Source: Phyllobacterium sp. YR531 | Lineage (GTDB): Bacteria > Pseudomonadota > Alphaproteobacteria > Rhizobiales > Rhizobiaceae | Length of the DNA stretch: 64,000 nt | Direction of reading: 5' to 3' | NCBI RefSeq assembly: GCF_000282595.1 | Contig: NZ_AKIZ01000035.1 | Location: 273,406 to 337,405, forward strand | Shown here: positions 55,018 through 63,892 of the stretch, piece by piece | Position numbering within the stretch: position 1 is the first letter of the stretch | How the letters are laid out: each line of letters begins with the position of its first letter | Made by a program: the position numbers and the translations under genes | Notes under the pieces: model-generated | What the model was told of the DNA's origin: nothing | Database searches by the model: none | The model's input: only the letters and a program-made list of their open reading frames with translations

Positions 55018-55061
55018 TGCGTGGTTCGCCCTCCTGAGCTTGTCGAAGGGCGAACCACGCA
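55018..55061. repeat. REP-like hairpin, copy 3 (15-bp arms)
   Basis: TGCGTGGTTCGCCCT (55018-55032) and AGGGCGAACCACGCA (55047-55061) are perfect complements around a 14-base loop CCTGAGCTTGTCGA. The GAGCTTGTCGAA and GTGGTTCG modules are shared with copy 1 at 20671-20788 but rearranged into a compact hairpin. It lies 15 bp after the lacI stop, where it may end transcription. Confidence 0.8.
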
Positions 55062-55134
55062 CAACGCCAATGCATTCGATATACCCGATTTATCCAATCC
55101 GGTGAAAACTTAGCCGGTTTCGCTTCTGCCATGA

Positions 55135-55166
55135 TTGACATATTGTTGTTTTCGTTTTCGTATAGA
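55135..55166 (+). promoter_or_regulatory. candidate glpR promoter with DeoR-type operator
   Basis: TTGACA at 55135-55140 and TATAGA at 55161-55166 (20-bp spacer, long for sigma-70). The spacer holds two TTTCG units (55150-55154, 55156-55160), and TTTTCG (55155-55160) is inverted as CGAAAA at 55178-55183. TTTCG-rich inverted sites are typical of DeoR/GlpR operators, so autoregulation is likely. Confidence 0.4.
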
Positions 55167-55197
55167 ACTCACCAAAACGAAAATGAAAGCTTGTTCC

Positions 55198-55962
55198 ATG
55201 TTTCTTGCTCCCCGGCATGCCGAAATCCTGGAGATGGCCAAGGAGCATGGTCGTGTGCTGGTCGATGATCTTGCGCTGCATTTCAATGTGACCCCACAAA
55301 CCATTCGCAAAGACCTCAATGATCTGTGCGACCAGCGGTTTCTCACCCGTATTCATGGCGGTGCATTGTTCCCTTCAGGAGTGCAAAATCTTGAATATGA
55401 AGCGCGGCGGCTGATAGCTGCCAGCGAGAAGGAAGCCATAGGCCGGGCCGCCGCAACGCTGATCCCGGATAATGCTTCGCTCTTCGTCAATATAGGCACC
55501 ACAACCGAAGCGGTGGGGCAGGCGCTGCTTGACCGCAGAGGTATGATGATCATCACAAATAATATAAATGTTGCCAATAGGTTACGTGTTTACCCGGATA
55601 TCGAGGTGGTCATTGCCGGCGGTGTCGTTCGTGGATCGGATGGCGGTATTGTCGGCGAAGCGGCAGTGGATTTCATTCGCCAGTTCAAGGTCGATTTTGC
55701 CGTGATTGGAACCTCGGCAATAGATAGCGATGGAGCTCTGCTCGATTTCGATTTTCGCGAGGTCAAGGTTGCGCAGGCGATCATGGCCAATGCGCGCCAC
55801 GTTATCCTTGTTTCGGACTCAACAAAGTTCGAGCGAACGGCACCAGTGCGCATAGGACACCTTTCGCAAGTCAATACATTCATTACAGACCGCTGCGAAA
55901 GCGAGGCGATACGCCAGATATGCATCGATGCGGACGTTCGATTGATTGAAACCTCTGTCTGA
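55198..55962 (+). CDS. glpR: DeoR-family repressor, GlpR-like
   Basis: 254 residues. N-terminal DeoR helix-turn-helix (RHAEILEMAKEHGRVLVDDL, then AVTP-like VTPQTIRKDLNDL; residues about 5-56) and a C-terminal sugar-phosphate sensor domain (INIGTTTEAVGQALL, DFDFREVKVAQAIM, LVSDSTKFERTAP). The effector is expected to be glycerol-3-phosphate. I start at ATG 55198 (MFLAPRHAE), with an in-frame ATG at 55183 as alternative. It lies directly before glpD, with TTTCG motifs in both its own and the glpD upstream regions. Confidence 0.9.
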   Translation: MFLAPRHAEILEMAKEHGRVLVDDLALHFNVTPQTIRKDLNDLCDQRFLTRIHGGALFPSGVQNLEYEARRLIAASEKEAIGRAAATLIPDNASLFVNIGTTTEAVGQALLDRRGMMIITNNINVANRLRVYPDIEVVIAGGVVRGSDGGIVGEAAVDFIRQFKVDFAVIGTSAIDSDGALLDFDFREVKVAQAIMANARHVILVSDSTKFERTAPVRIGHLSQVNTFITDRCESEAIRQICIDADVRLIETSV

Positions 55963-56008
55963 CACACCTCTTGTGCGTTCTTCAGTTGCGCGCTATAGTT
56001 CATTTTAG

Positions 56009-56046
56009 TTTCGTATTGCTTTCGAAATTTCAGCACTTTCCTTTCG
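56009..56046 (+). promoter_or_regulatory. phased TTTCG motifs upstream of glpD (candidate GlpR sites)
   Basis: TTTCG begins at 56009, 56020 and 56042, spacings of 11 and 22 bp, that is one and two DNA turns. TTTCGAAA at 56020-56027 is itself palindromic. The same pentamer is repeated at the glpR promoter. They lie within 85 bp of the glpD start. Confidence 0.45.
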
Positions 56047-56092
56047 CAGTTGCGAATTGATGGTGCGATGCGAAATGAGGGTGGGGAAAGAT

Positions 56093-57619
56093 TTGACTGG
56101 CCAGGTTTACGATATCTTCGTCATAGGCGGCGGCATCAATGGCTGCGGCATTGCGCGTGATGCAGTGGGTCGCGGCTATTCGGTTTTCCTTGCCGAGATG
56201 AATGACCTTGCCAGCGGCACATCCTCCGGTTCGACCAAGCTTATCCATGGCGGTCTGCGCTATCTCGAACATTACGAATTTCGCCTTGTGCGCGAGTCAT
56301 TGATGGAGCGTGAGGTTCTTTGGGCCTGTGCCCCGCACATTATCTGGCCAATGCGTTTTGTATTGCCGCATCACAAGGGCTTGCGTCCAGCATGGCTGCT
56401 GCGGCTTGGTCTTTTCCTTTATGATCATATTGGCGGGCGCAAGAAGTTGCCCGTCACCCGTACATTGGACATGACCCGCGATCCGGCTGCAAAGCCGTTG
56501 AAATCGCTCTATACAAAAGCGTTTGAGTATTCCGATTGCTGGGTTAATGACGCCCGCTTCGTTGCGCTCAATGCACGAGACGCTGCCGATCGCGGTGCGA
56601 TTATCCGCACGCGCACTAAGGTCATCAGCGCTGTAAGGGAAAGTGATCACTGGACCCTTACATTGCAGGACAGCCTGACCGGCGCAAAGGAAGAGGTGCG
56701 GGCGAAGCTTGTGGTCAATGCTGCCGGCCCTTGGGTGGATGAAGTGTTGACTGGCGTTGTCGGCAGCAACAATGCGCATAATGTCCGTCTGGTGCAGGGC
56801 AGTCATATCGTCGTGAAAAAGAAGTTCGACGATCCGCGCGCCTATTTCTTCCAGAATACTGATGGCCGCATCATCTTCGCTATTCCCTATGAGCAGGATT
56901 TCACCCTGATTGGCACAACCGATCAGGATTATCATGGCAATCCTGCCGAAGTGAAAATCAGCGATACAGAAATCGATTATCTCTGTGCCGCAGCCAGCGA
57001 ATATTTTGTCGAGCCGGTCAAGCGTGAAGATGTAGTCTGGACCTATTCCGGCGTGCGTCCGCTTTACGATGATGGTGCATCCAAAGCGCAGGAAGCCACC
57101 CGGGATTACGTGTTGAAGACCGACGCTCCGGAAGGTCGTGCGCCAATCCTGAATATCTTCGGAGGCAAGATCACCACATTCCGCCGGTTGTCGGAACATA
57201 TGCTTGAAAAGATCGAAGATCAGCTCGGCAAACGCGGCAAGCCATGGACTGCAACAGGCACTTTGCCCGGCGGCAATTTTGCTGTGACGGCTTTTGATAG
57301 CGAGTTGCAGAAGCTGAGGATAGATTATCCATTCCTTGATGCAGCGCATGCGCGTCGGCTTTTCCGGCTTTACGGCACAAAGGCCCGTACTTTGCTTGGT
57401 AATGCAAAGTCTCTTGGTGATTTGGGTAAGCATTTTGGATCGGATTTATACGAGGCTGAAGTGCGCTATCAGATAGAGCAAGAATGGGCACTGACCGCGC
57501 AGGATGTACTGTGGCGCAGAACCAAGAAGGGCTTGCATCTAAGTGCCGATGAGGCTGGGGCTCTGGATCATTTCATGGAAGGCGCAGTCGACAGACGGCG
57601 CGCTATTGCTGCAGAATAA
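56093..57619 (+). CDS. glpD: Glycerol-3-phosphate dehydrogenase (FAD)
   Basis: Membrane-associated flavoprotein oxidising glycerol-3-phosphate to DHAP and reducing the quinone pool. About 508 residues. FAD motif VIGGGINGCGIARDA near residue 9, SGTSSGSTKLIHGGLRYLE, VQGSHIVVKKKF-type substrate loop, and the C-terminal helical domain. Start is uncertain: the TTG at 56093 has GGTGGGGAAAG just upstream and places the FAD motif at the usual distance, while ATGs at 56060 and 56075 lack a ribosome site. First gene of the glpDSTPQUV operon. Confidence 0.93.
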   Translation: MTGQVYDIFVIGGGINGCGIARDAVGRGYSVFLAEMNDLASGTSSGSTKLIHGGLRYLEHYEFRLVRESLMEREVLWACAPHIIWPMRFVLPHHKGLRPAWLLRLGLFLYDHIGGRKKLPVTRTLDMTRDPAAKPLKSLYTKAFEYSDCWVNDARFVALNARDAADRGAIIRTRTKVISAVRESDHWTLTLQDSLTGAKEEVRAKLVVNAAGPWVDEVLTGVVGSNNAHNVRLVQGSHIVVKKKFDDPRAYFFQNTDGRIIFAIPYEQDFTLIGTTDQDYHGNPAEVKISDTEIDYLCAAASEYFVEPVKREDVVWTYSGVRPLYDDGASKAQEATRDYVLKTDAPEGRAPILNIFGGKITTFRRLSEHMLEKIEDQLGKRGKPWTATGTLPGGNFAVTAFDSELQKLRIDYPFLDAAHARRLFRLYGTKARTLLGNAKSLGDLGKHFGSDLYEAEVRYQIEQEWALTAQDVLWRRTKKGLHLSADEAGALDHFMEGAVDRRRAIAAE

Positions 57620-57671
57620 ATATACCGTTGATGCGTGCTGAAAGCGCGTGTCGGCTCTGGGAGGAGAAGTA

Positions 57672-58754
57672 ATGCTGGAACTGCGGAATGTATCCAAGAT
57701 GGTGGGCGGCAAGTCGCACCTCAGCGATATATCGCTGACTTTGGAACATGCGACGCTGAATGTTCTGCTCGGGCCCACCCTGTCCGGCAAGACCAGTCTC
57801 ATGCGCATCATGGCCGGCCTTGACGTGCCAACTTCCGGCTCGGTGTGGTTCGATGGTCAGGATGTGACTGGCGTTCCAGTTCAGAAGCGTTCCGTCGCCA
57901 TGGTGTATCAGCAGTTCATCAACTATCCCGCTTTCACGGTCTATGAAAACATCGCCTCGCCCATGCGTGTCGCAGGCGCCGACAAGGCGACCATTGATCG
58001 GGAAGTGCGCAAAGCCGCTGAAATCCTCAAACTCACGCCTTATCTTGATCGGACGCCACTCAGCCTTTCCGGTGGCCAGCAGCAGCGCACGGCGCTGGCC
58101 CGTGCTATCGTGAAGAATGCCAAGCTGGTGCTGCTCGATGAACCGCTGGCTAATCTCGATTACAAGCTGCGCGAGGAATTGCGTCAGGAATTGCCACGGA
58201 TATTCGCCGAGTCCGGCACGATCTTCGTTTATGCGACTACCGAGCCGCACGAGGCATTGTTGCTTGGCGGCAGCACAGCAACGCTTTCAGAGGGCCGGGT
58301 AACACAATTCGGGCCTACCATTGAGGTATTCCGTAAGCCGGATGACCTTGTTACCGCACAGACTTTTGCCGATCCGCCGCTGAACACAATCGCGCTTGCC
58401 AAATTCGGCAAGGCCTTCCAGCTGGAAGGCGGCTTGACCCTGCCAATCCCTTCGCATCTGACGGACATTGCTGACGGCACTTATACAATCGGCTTCCAGC
58501 CGCATCACATCAATACGGTGCGCAGCAATGCCGAAGAAATCGGATTGAAGGCGCGCGTTACTGCAACTGAAATTACCGGCTCTGAAAGCTTCGTACATCT
58601 GTCCTTTGCCGATGCGCGCTGGACCATGCTGGCGCATGGCATCCACATTCATACACCCGATGAGGAAATTGATATCTTCATCGACCCGCGCAACCTGATG
58701 ATTTTTGACGGCAACGGCAGTTCTGTTCGCCGCGCCCAGAAACTGGCGGCATAA
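57672..58754 (+). CDS. glpS: Glycerol ABC transporter ATPase GlpS (H-loop histidine missing)
   Basis: One of two non-identical ATPases of the glycerol importer described in Rhizobium leguminosarum. 360 residues. Walker A GPTLSGKT (34-41), canonical signature LSGGQQQR (132-139), Walker B LVLLDEP (152-158), C-terminal OB region. The H-loop, VTHD in relatives, reads YATTEPHEA with T190 in place of histidine. ATG at 57672 follows GGAGGAGAAG. Overall MalK-like. The H-loop loss pairs with the signature loss in GlpT, see findings. Confidence 0.9.
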   Translation: MLELRNVSKMVGGKSHLSDISLTLEHATLNVLLGPTLSGKTSLMRIMAGLDVPTSGSVWFDGQDVTGVPVQKRSVAMVYQQFINYPAFTVYENIASPMRVAGADKATIDREVRKAAEILKLTPYLDRTPLSLSGGQQQRTALARAIVKNAKLVLLDEPLANLDYKLREELRQELPRIFAESGTIFVYATTEPHEALLLGGSTATLSEGRVTQFGPTIEVFRKPDDLVTAQTFADPPLNTIALAKFGKAFQLEGGLTLPIPSHLTDIADGTYTIGFQPHHINTVRSNAEEIGLKARVTATEITGSESFVHLSFADARWTMLAHGIHIHTPDEEIDIFIDPRNLMIFDGNGSSVRRAQKLAA

Positions 58755-58756
58755 AG

Positions 58757-59824
58757 ATGGCTCGCATCGACCTTAATCACATTCGCCACGCCTACGGCCC
58801 CAATCCGAAGTCGGATAAGGATTATGCGTTGCGCGAAGTTCATCACAGCTGGGAAGATGGCGGCGCCTATGCGCTGCTCGGCCCATCTGGCTGCGGCAAG
58901 ACCACATTGTTGAACATCATTTCCGGGCTTATCCACCCGTCGCATGGGCAATTGCTGTTCAACGGGCAGGACGTTACCAACCTTTCGACGCAAGAGCGCA
59001 ACATTGCGCAGGTGTTCCAGTTTCCGGTCATCTACGACACCATGACCGTCTACGACAATCTCGCTTTTCCGCTGCGCAATCGCGGCGTTGCCGAATCCGA
59101 GATCGACGCCAAGGTGCGCGAGACGCTGGAGATGATCGACCTTGCAAGCTGGGCGAATAAGAAAGCCCGTGGCCTGACTGCCGACCAGAAGCAAAAGATT
59201 TCGCTCGGTCGCGGACTTGTCCGCTCTGACGTAAACGCCATCCTTTTTGATGAGCCGCTGACGGTTATCGACCCGCATATGAAATGGGTGCTGCGCTCGC
59301 AGTTGAAGCAGTTGCATCAGCGTTTCGGTTATACGATGGTCTATGTCACGCATGACCAGACGGAAGCCCTGACCTTCGCCCAGAAAGTGGTCGTCATGTA
59401 TGACGGTGAGATCGTGCAGATCGGTACACCGGAAGAATTGTTCGAACGGCCTAAGCACACATTCGTTGGCTATTTCATCGGATCGCCCGGCATGAATGTC
59501 ATGCCGGTGAAGCTGGCCGGCGGTACGGCGCAAATTGGTGCGCACCAGATACAACTTCCTACACCTGTTACGCCAGCCGATGCCAAGAAGATCGAGCTTG
59601 GCATCCGCCCGGAATATGTTCGCATTGGACGCTCCGGCATGCCGGTGAAAATCGCCAAGGTCGAGGATATCGGGCGTCACAAGATTGTACGCACACGCCT
59701 CGAAAATCAGGACATCGCAGTCATCGTCGGCGAGGGTGAAGATATCCCTGCCGATCCACACATCACCTTCGACCCGAAGGGCATAAATATCTATGCCGAT
59801 AGCTGGCGCGTGGGAGGAAACTGA
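58757..59824 (+). CDS. glpT: Glycerol ABC transporter ATPase GlpT (degenerate signature)
   Basis: Second ATPase of the importer, 355 residues. Walker A GPSGCGKT (42-49), Walker B AILFDEP (161-167) and H-loop VYVTHDQTEAL with H199 are intact. The ABC signature, LSGGQ in most family members, reads LTADQ (140-144, within GLTADQKQKISLGRG), and the D-loop region is TVIDPH. The C-terminal OB domain is present. Starts 2 bp after the glpS stop. Not related to the GlpT glycerol-3-phosphate antiporter of E. coli, despite the name. Confidence 0.9.
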   Translation: MARIDLNHIRHAYGPNPKSDKDYALREVHHSWEDGGAYALLGPSGCGKTTLLNIISGLIHPSHGQLLFNGQDVTNLSTQERNIAQVFQFPVIYDTMTVYDNLAFPLRNRGVAESEIDAKVRETLEMIDLASWANKKARGLTADQKQKISLGRGLVRSDVNAILFDEPLTVIDPHMKWVLRSQLKQLHQRFGYTMVYVTHDQTEALTFAQKVVVMYDGEIVQIGTPEELFERPKHTFVGYFIGSPGMNVMPVKLAGGTAQIGAHQIQLPTPVTPADAKKIELGIRPEYVRIGRSGMPVKIAKVEDIGRHKIVRTRLENQDIAVIVGEGEDIPADPHITFDPKGINIYADSWRVGGN

Positions 59825-59826
59825 TC

Positions 59827-60693
59827 ATGGAAAAGACCTGGAACAACAAAGCCTGGTTCATGGTTCTGCCCGTGCTGCTTCTCGTGGCTTTCTCGGCAGT
59901 GATCCCATTGATGACCGTGGTCAACTATTCGGTGCAGGACACGTTCGGCAATAACCAGTTCTTCTGGGCCGGTACGGAGTGGTTCACGGAAATGCTCACA
60001 TCCGAACGCTTCCATGCGGCGCTTGGCCGGAACCTGTTTTTCTCTTTCATCATTCTCATCATCGAGATTCCGCTCGGGATCATCATCGCGCTCAACATGC
60101 CGCGCAAGGGCTGGGGCGTTCCCGTCTGTCTCGTTCTGATGGCGCTGCCGCTGCTCATTCCATGGAATGTGGTCGGCACGATCTGGCAGGTATTCGGACG
60201 CGTCGATATCGGTCTGCTCGGCCATACGCTTGAACGTCTCGGCATCAATTACAACTATGTGCAGAACCCGATGCATGCATGGTTCACTGTCATCATCATG
60301 GATGTCTGGCACTGGACCAGCCTTGTGGTATTGCTCTGCTATGCCGGGCTGGTTTCGATCCCCGACGCCTTCTATCAGGCGGCCAAGATTGATGGCGCAT
60401 CGCGTTGGGCTGTGTTCCGTTATATCCAGCTGCCAAAGATGAACCGCGTATTGCTGATCGCCGTCCTTCTTCGGTTCATGGACAGTTTCATGATCTATAC
60501 CGAACCATTCGTCGTCACCGGCGGCGGTCCCGGCAATTCGACAACCTTCCTGTCCATCGATCTGGTCAAGATGGCGGTCGGTCAGTTCGACCTTGGACCT
60601 GCCGCGGCCATGTCGATCATCTACTTCCTTATCATCCTCCTGATGTCATGGGTGTTCTACACCGTCATGACCAACTATGACGCGGAGCGCTGA
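59827..60693 (+). CDS. glpP: Glycerol ABC transporter permease GlpP
   Basis: CUT1-like permease of 288 residues, six predicted helices beginning AWFMVLPVLLLVAFSAVIPLM. The EAA loop is FYQAAKIDGASRWAVFRYIQLPKM. ATG at 59827 is 2 bp after the glpT stop with GGAGGAAA just upstream. Forms the membrane channel with GlpQ. Confidence 0.92.
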   Translation: MEKTWNNKAWFMVLPVLLLVAFSAVIPLMTVVNYSVQDTFGNNQFFWAGTEWFTEMLTSERFHAALGRNLFFSFIILIIEIPLGIIIALNMPRKGWGVPVCLVLMALPLLIPWNVVGTIWQVFGRVDIGLLGHTLERLGINYNYVQNPMHAWFTVIIMDVWHWTSLVVLLCYAGLVSIPDAFYQAAKIDGASRWAVFRYIQLPKMNRVLLIAVLLRFMDSFMIYTEPFVVTGGGPGNSTTFLSIDLVKMAVGQFDLGPAAAMSIIYFLIILLMSWVFYTVMTNYDAER

Positions 60694-60694
60694 G

Positions 60695-61590
<896 letters not shown>

Positions 61591-61591
<1 letters not shown>

Positions 61592-61998
61592 TGGAAAATA
61601 CACGGCGCTGGCCGATAGCTCTCCTCGCTGTACTTGCCGCCTATGCGGTTCTGGCTGGCCTGCTTGTAACGGCTGTGCCCCTGAAAAGCGGGGCACGCGA
61701 CTGGTTCGGTCCCCTTGCCGGTGGCGGGTGGATGGCGTGGACCTTCCCGACGGCGCTGTTCTTCCTGACCATCTTTGCGCTCATATCGCTGATGGCCGTC
61801 TGGGAATATGCCTCACCGGGTGGCAATCCGCGCATCGGCATTCTGCGCTTTGAAACAACGCGCGGCGACAGGCTTTTTGTGTCGCTGCTTGGCAGCGCTT
61901 TCATCCACCTTGCATGGCTCGGTCTTATTGGCCCGAATGTCTGGTGGGCACTTGCAATCTCTGTGGTTTACGCCATCGGCGTGTTCCGCTTTGTCTAA
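61591..61998 (+). CDS. glpU: GlpU, DUF2160 small membrane protein of the glycerol operon
   Basis: 135 residues with four predicted helices (about residues 8-30, 45-68, 90-110 and 112-132) and a conserved cytoplasmic-looking loop WEYASPGGNPRIGILRFETTRGDRLF. This matches DUF2160, found in the glpSTPQUV operon of rhizobia. Role unknown; extra channel subunit, facilitator or assembly factor are possible. GGAGGG precedes the ATG at 61591, which overlaps the glpQ TGA. Confidence 0.85.
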
Positions 61999-61999
61999 A

Positions 62000-62020
62000 G
62001 CATCGGACCAAATCCGATGC
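62000..62020 (+). other. intra-operon hairpin between glpU and glpV
   Basis: GCATCGGA, loop CCAAA, TCCGATGC: an 8-bp perfect stem beginning two bases after the glpU stop and about 68 bp before the glpV ATG. No T-run follows. Hairpins here often protect the downstream binding-protein mRNA or reduce read-through, giving unequal expression within one operon. Confidence 0.6.
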
Positions 62021-62088
62021 GAGTAATTGAATGCCCGGCACCCGCCGGTCCTTCAAAACATGCAAATCGCAACTCTGGGAGGACTAAA

Positions 62089-63813
62089 ATGCGAACGCGA
62101 ATACTGACAACAACGACAGCACTTGCGCTGCTATTGGGGGCCGGAAGTGCCTATGCGGGCATGGATGAAGCCAAGGCTTTCCTCGACAAGGAAATTGGCG
62201 ATATGTCATCCCTTGACCGTGCAGGTCAGGAAAAGGAAATGCAGTGGTTCATCGATGCGGCAAAGCCTTTTGCCGGCATGGATATCAAAGTGGTTTCAGA
62301 AACGATCACCACCCATGAATATGAATCCAAGACATTGGCCAAGGCATTCACGGACATCACCGGCATCAAGATCACCCATGACCTTATAGGTGAAGGTGAC
62401 GTCGTTGAAAAGCTGCAGACACAGATGCAGTCCGGCGAAAACGTCTATGACGCCTATGTCAACGACTCGGATCTCATCGGCACCCACTGGCGCTACCAGC
62501 AGGCTCGTAGCCTGACTGACTGGATGGCCAATGAGGGCAAAGATGTTACCAATCCCGGCCTCGACCTTGATGATTTCATCGGTACCAAGTTCACGACTGC
62601 TCCAGACGGCAAGCTCTATCAGCTGCCTGACCAGCAGTTCGCGAACCTCTACTGGTTCCGCTATGATTGGTTCAACGACGAAAAGAACAAGGCCGACTTC
62701 AAGGCGAAGTATGGATACGACCTCGGTGTGCCGGTCAACTGGTCGGCCTATGAGGACATTGCCGAATTCTTCACCGGCCGTGAAATCGATGGCAAGAAAG
62801 TCTATGGTCACATGGACTATGGCAAGAAAGATCCATCACTTGGATGGCGCTTCACCGATGCCTGGCTTTCCATGGCCGGCAATGGTGACAAGGGCCTGCC
62901 AAATGGTCTGCCGGTCGATGAATGGGGCATCAAGGTCAACGAGAAGTCACAGCCGGTCGGTTCCTGCGTCGCTCGCGGCGGTGATACAAACGGTCCGGCT
63001 TCGGTCTACTCCATCCAGAAATATCTGGACTGGATGAAGGCATATGCACCACCGGAAGCACAGGGCATGACCTTCTCGGAATCAGGTCCGGTTCCTGCAC
63101 AGGGCAACGTTGCCCAGCAGATATTCTGGTATACCGCCTTCACTGCCGACATGGTCAAAAAAGGTCTGCCGGTCATGAATGATGATGGTACGCCGAAATG
63201 GCGCATGGCACCTTCACCGCATGGCGTTTACTGGAAAGACGGCATGAAGCTTGGTTATCAGGATGTGGGTTCCTGGACCTTGCTCAAGTCAACACCGGAT
63301 GATCGCGCCAAGGCGGCCTGGCTCTATGCCCAGTTCGTCACATCGAAGACTGTTGACGTCAAGAAGAGCCATGTGGGTCTGACCTTGATCCGCGAAAGCT
63401 CGATCCAGCATGAAAGCTTCACCAAGCGTGCTCCGGAACTCGGTGGTCTGATCGAATTCTATCGTTCGCCTGCTCGCGTTCAGTGGTCGCCAACCGGCAC
63501 CAACGTTCCTGATTATCCAAAGCTGGCTCAGCTCTGGTGGCAGGCAATCGGTGATGCATCCTCCGGTGCCAAGACTGCACAGGAAGCGATGGATTCACTT
63601 TGCGCCGAACAGGAAAAGGTCATGGAACGTCTGGAACGCGCTGGCATTCAGGGCGATATCGGACCGAAAATGGCTGAAGAACATGATCTTGCTTACTGGA
63701 ATGCCGATGCGGTCAAGAATGGCCACCTCGCACCTCAGTTGAAGATCGAGAACGAAAAAGAAAAGCCACAGACCATCAATTATGATGAGCTGGTCAAGAG
63801 CTGGAACAAGTAA
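62089..63813 (+). CDS. glpV: Glycerol ABC transporter substrate-binding protein GlpV
   Basis: 574-residue family-1 solute-binding protein, long for the class. Sec signal of about 23 residues ending SAYA-GMDEA. Mature stretches: KVVSETITTHEYESKTLAKA, WRYQQARSLTDWMANEG and EWGIKVNEKSQPVGSC. Two cysteines in the mature chain (C~314 and C near the C-terminus, SLCAEQEK) could form a disulfide. ATG at 62089 follows GGGAGGAC. It is the last gene of the operon, with an intrinsic terminator 24 bp after its stop. Glycerol specificity is from the rhizobial homologue. Confidence 0.92.
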   Translation: MRTRILTTTTALALLLGAGSAYAGMDEAKAFLDKEIGDMSSLDRAGQEKEMQWFIDAAKPFAGMDIKVVSETITTHEYESKTLAKAFTDITGIKITHDLIGEGDVVEKLQTQMQSGENVYDAYVNDSDLIGTHWRYQQARSLTDWMANEGKDVTNPGLDLDDFIGTKFTTAPDGKLYQLPDQQFANLYWFRYDWFNDEKNKADFKAKYGYDLGVPVNWSAYEDIAEFFTGREIDGKKVYGHMDYGKKDPSLGWRFTDAWLSMAGNGDKGLPNGLPVDEWGIKVNEKSQPVGSCVARGGDTNGPASVYSIQKYLDWMKAYAPPEAQGMTFSESGPVPAQGNVAQQIFWYTAFTADMVKKGLPVMNDDGTPKWRMAPSPHGVYWKDGMKLGYQDVGSWTLLKSTPDDRAKAAWLYAQFVTSKTVDVKKSHVGLTLIRESSIQHESFTKRAPELGGLIEFYRSPARVQWSPTGTNVPDYPKLAQLWWQAIGDASSGAKTAQEAMDSLCAEQEKVMERLERAGIQGDIGPKMAEEHDLAYWNADAVKNGHLAPQLKIENEKEKPQTINYDELVKSWNK

Positions 63814-63836
63814 ATCTCAAAGCATTGAGGGGAGAG

Positions 63837-63862
63837 GGCGGCGCTTCGGCGCCGCCTTTTTT
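63837..63862 (+). terminator. intrinsic terminator of the glpDSTPQUV operon
   Basis: GGCGGCGC, TTCG tetraloop, GCGCCGCC, then TTTTTT: an 8-bp GC-rich stem with a six-T tail, 24 bp after the glpV stop. Confidence 0.92.
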
Positions 63863-63892
63863 GTTTGTACAACAGCTCCGAATAGCTGCTTG

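Noticed and set aside
56297..57433. 378-codon minus-strand open frame opposite glpD
   Set aside because: Antisense to glpD, no domain pattern recognised, no ribosome site; long antisense frames recur over GC-rich genes here.
58649..59761. 370-codon minus-strand open frame opposite glpT
   Set aside because: Mirror frame of a conserved ATPase gene; no family resemblance.
58757..59824. GlpT as a pseudogene because of the LTADQ signature
   Set aside because: The frame is full length, all other motifs are intact, and the complementary defect in GlpS makes a functional asymmetric pair more likely.
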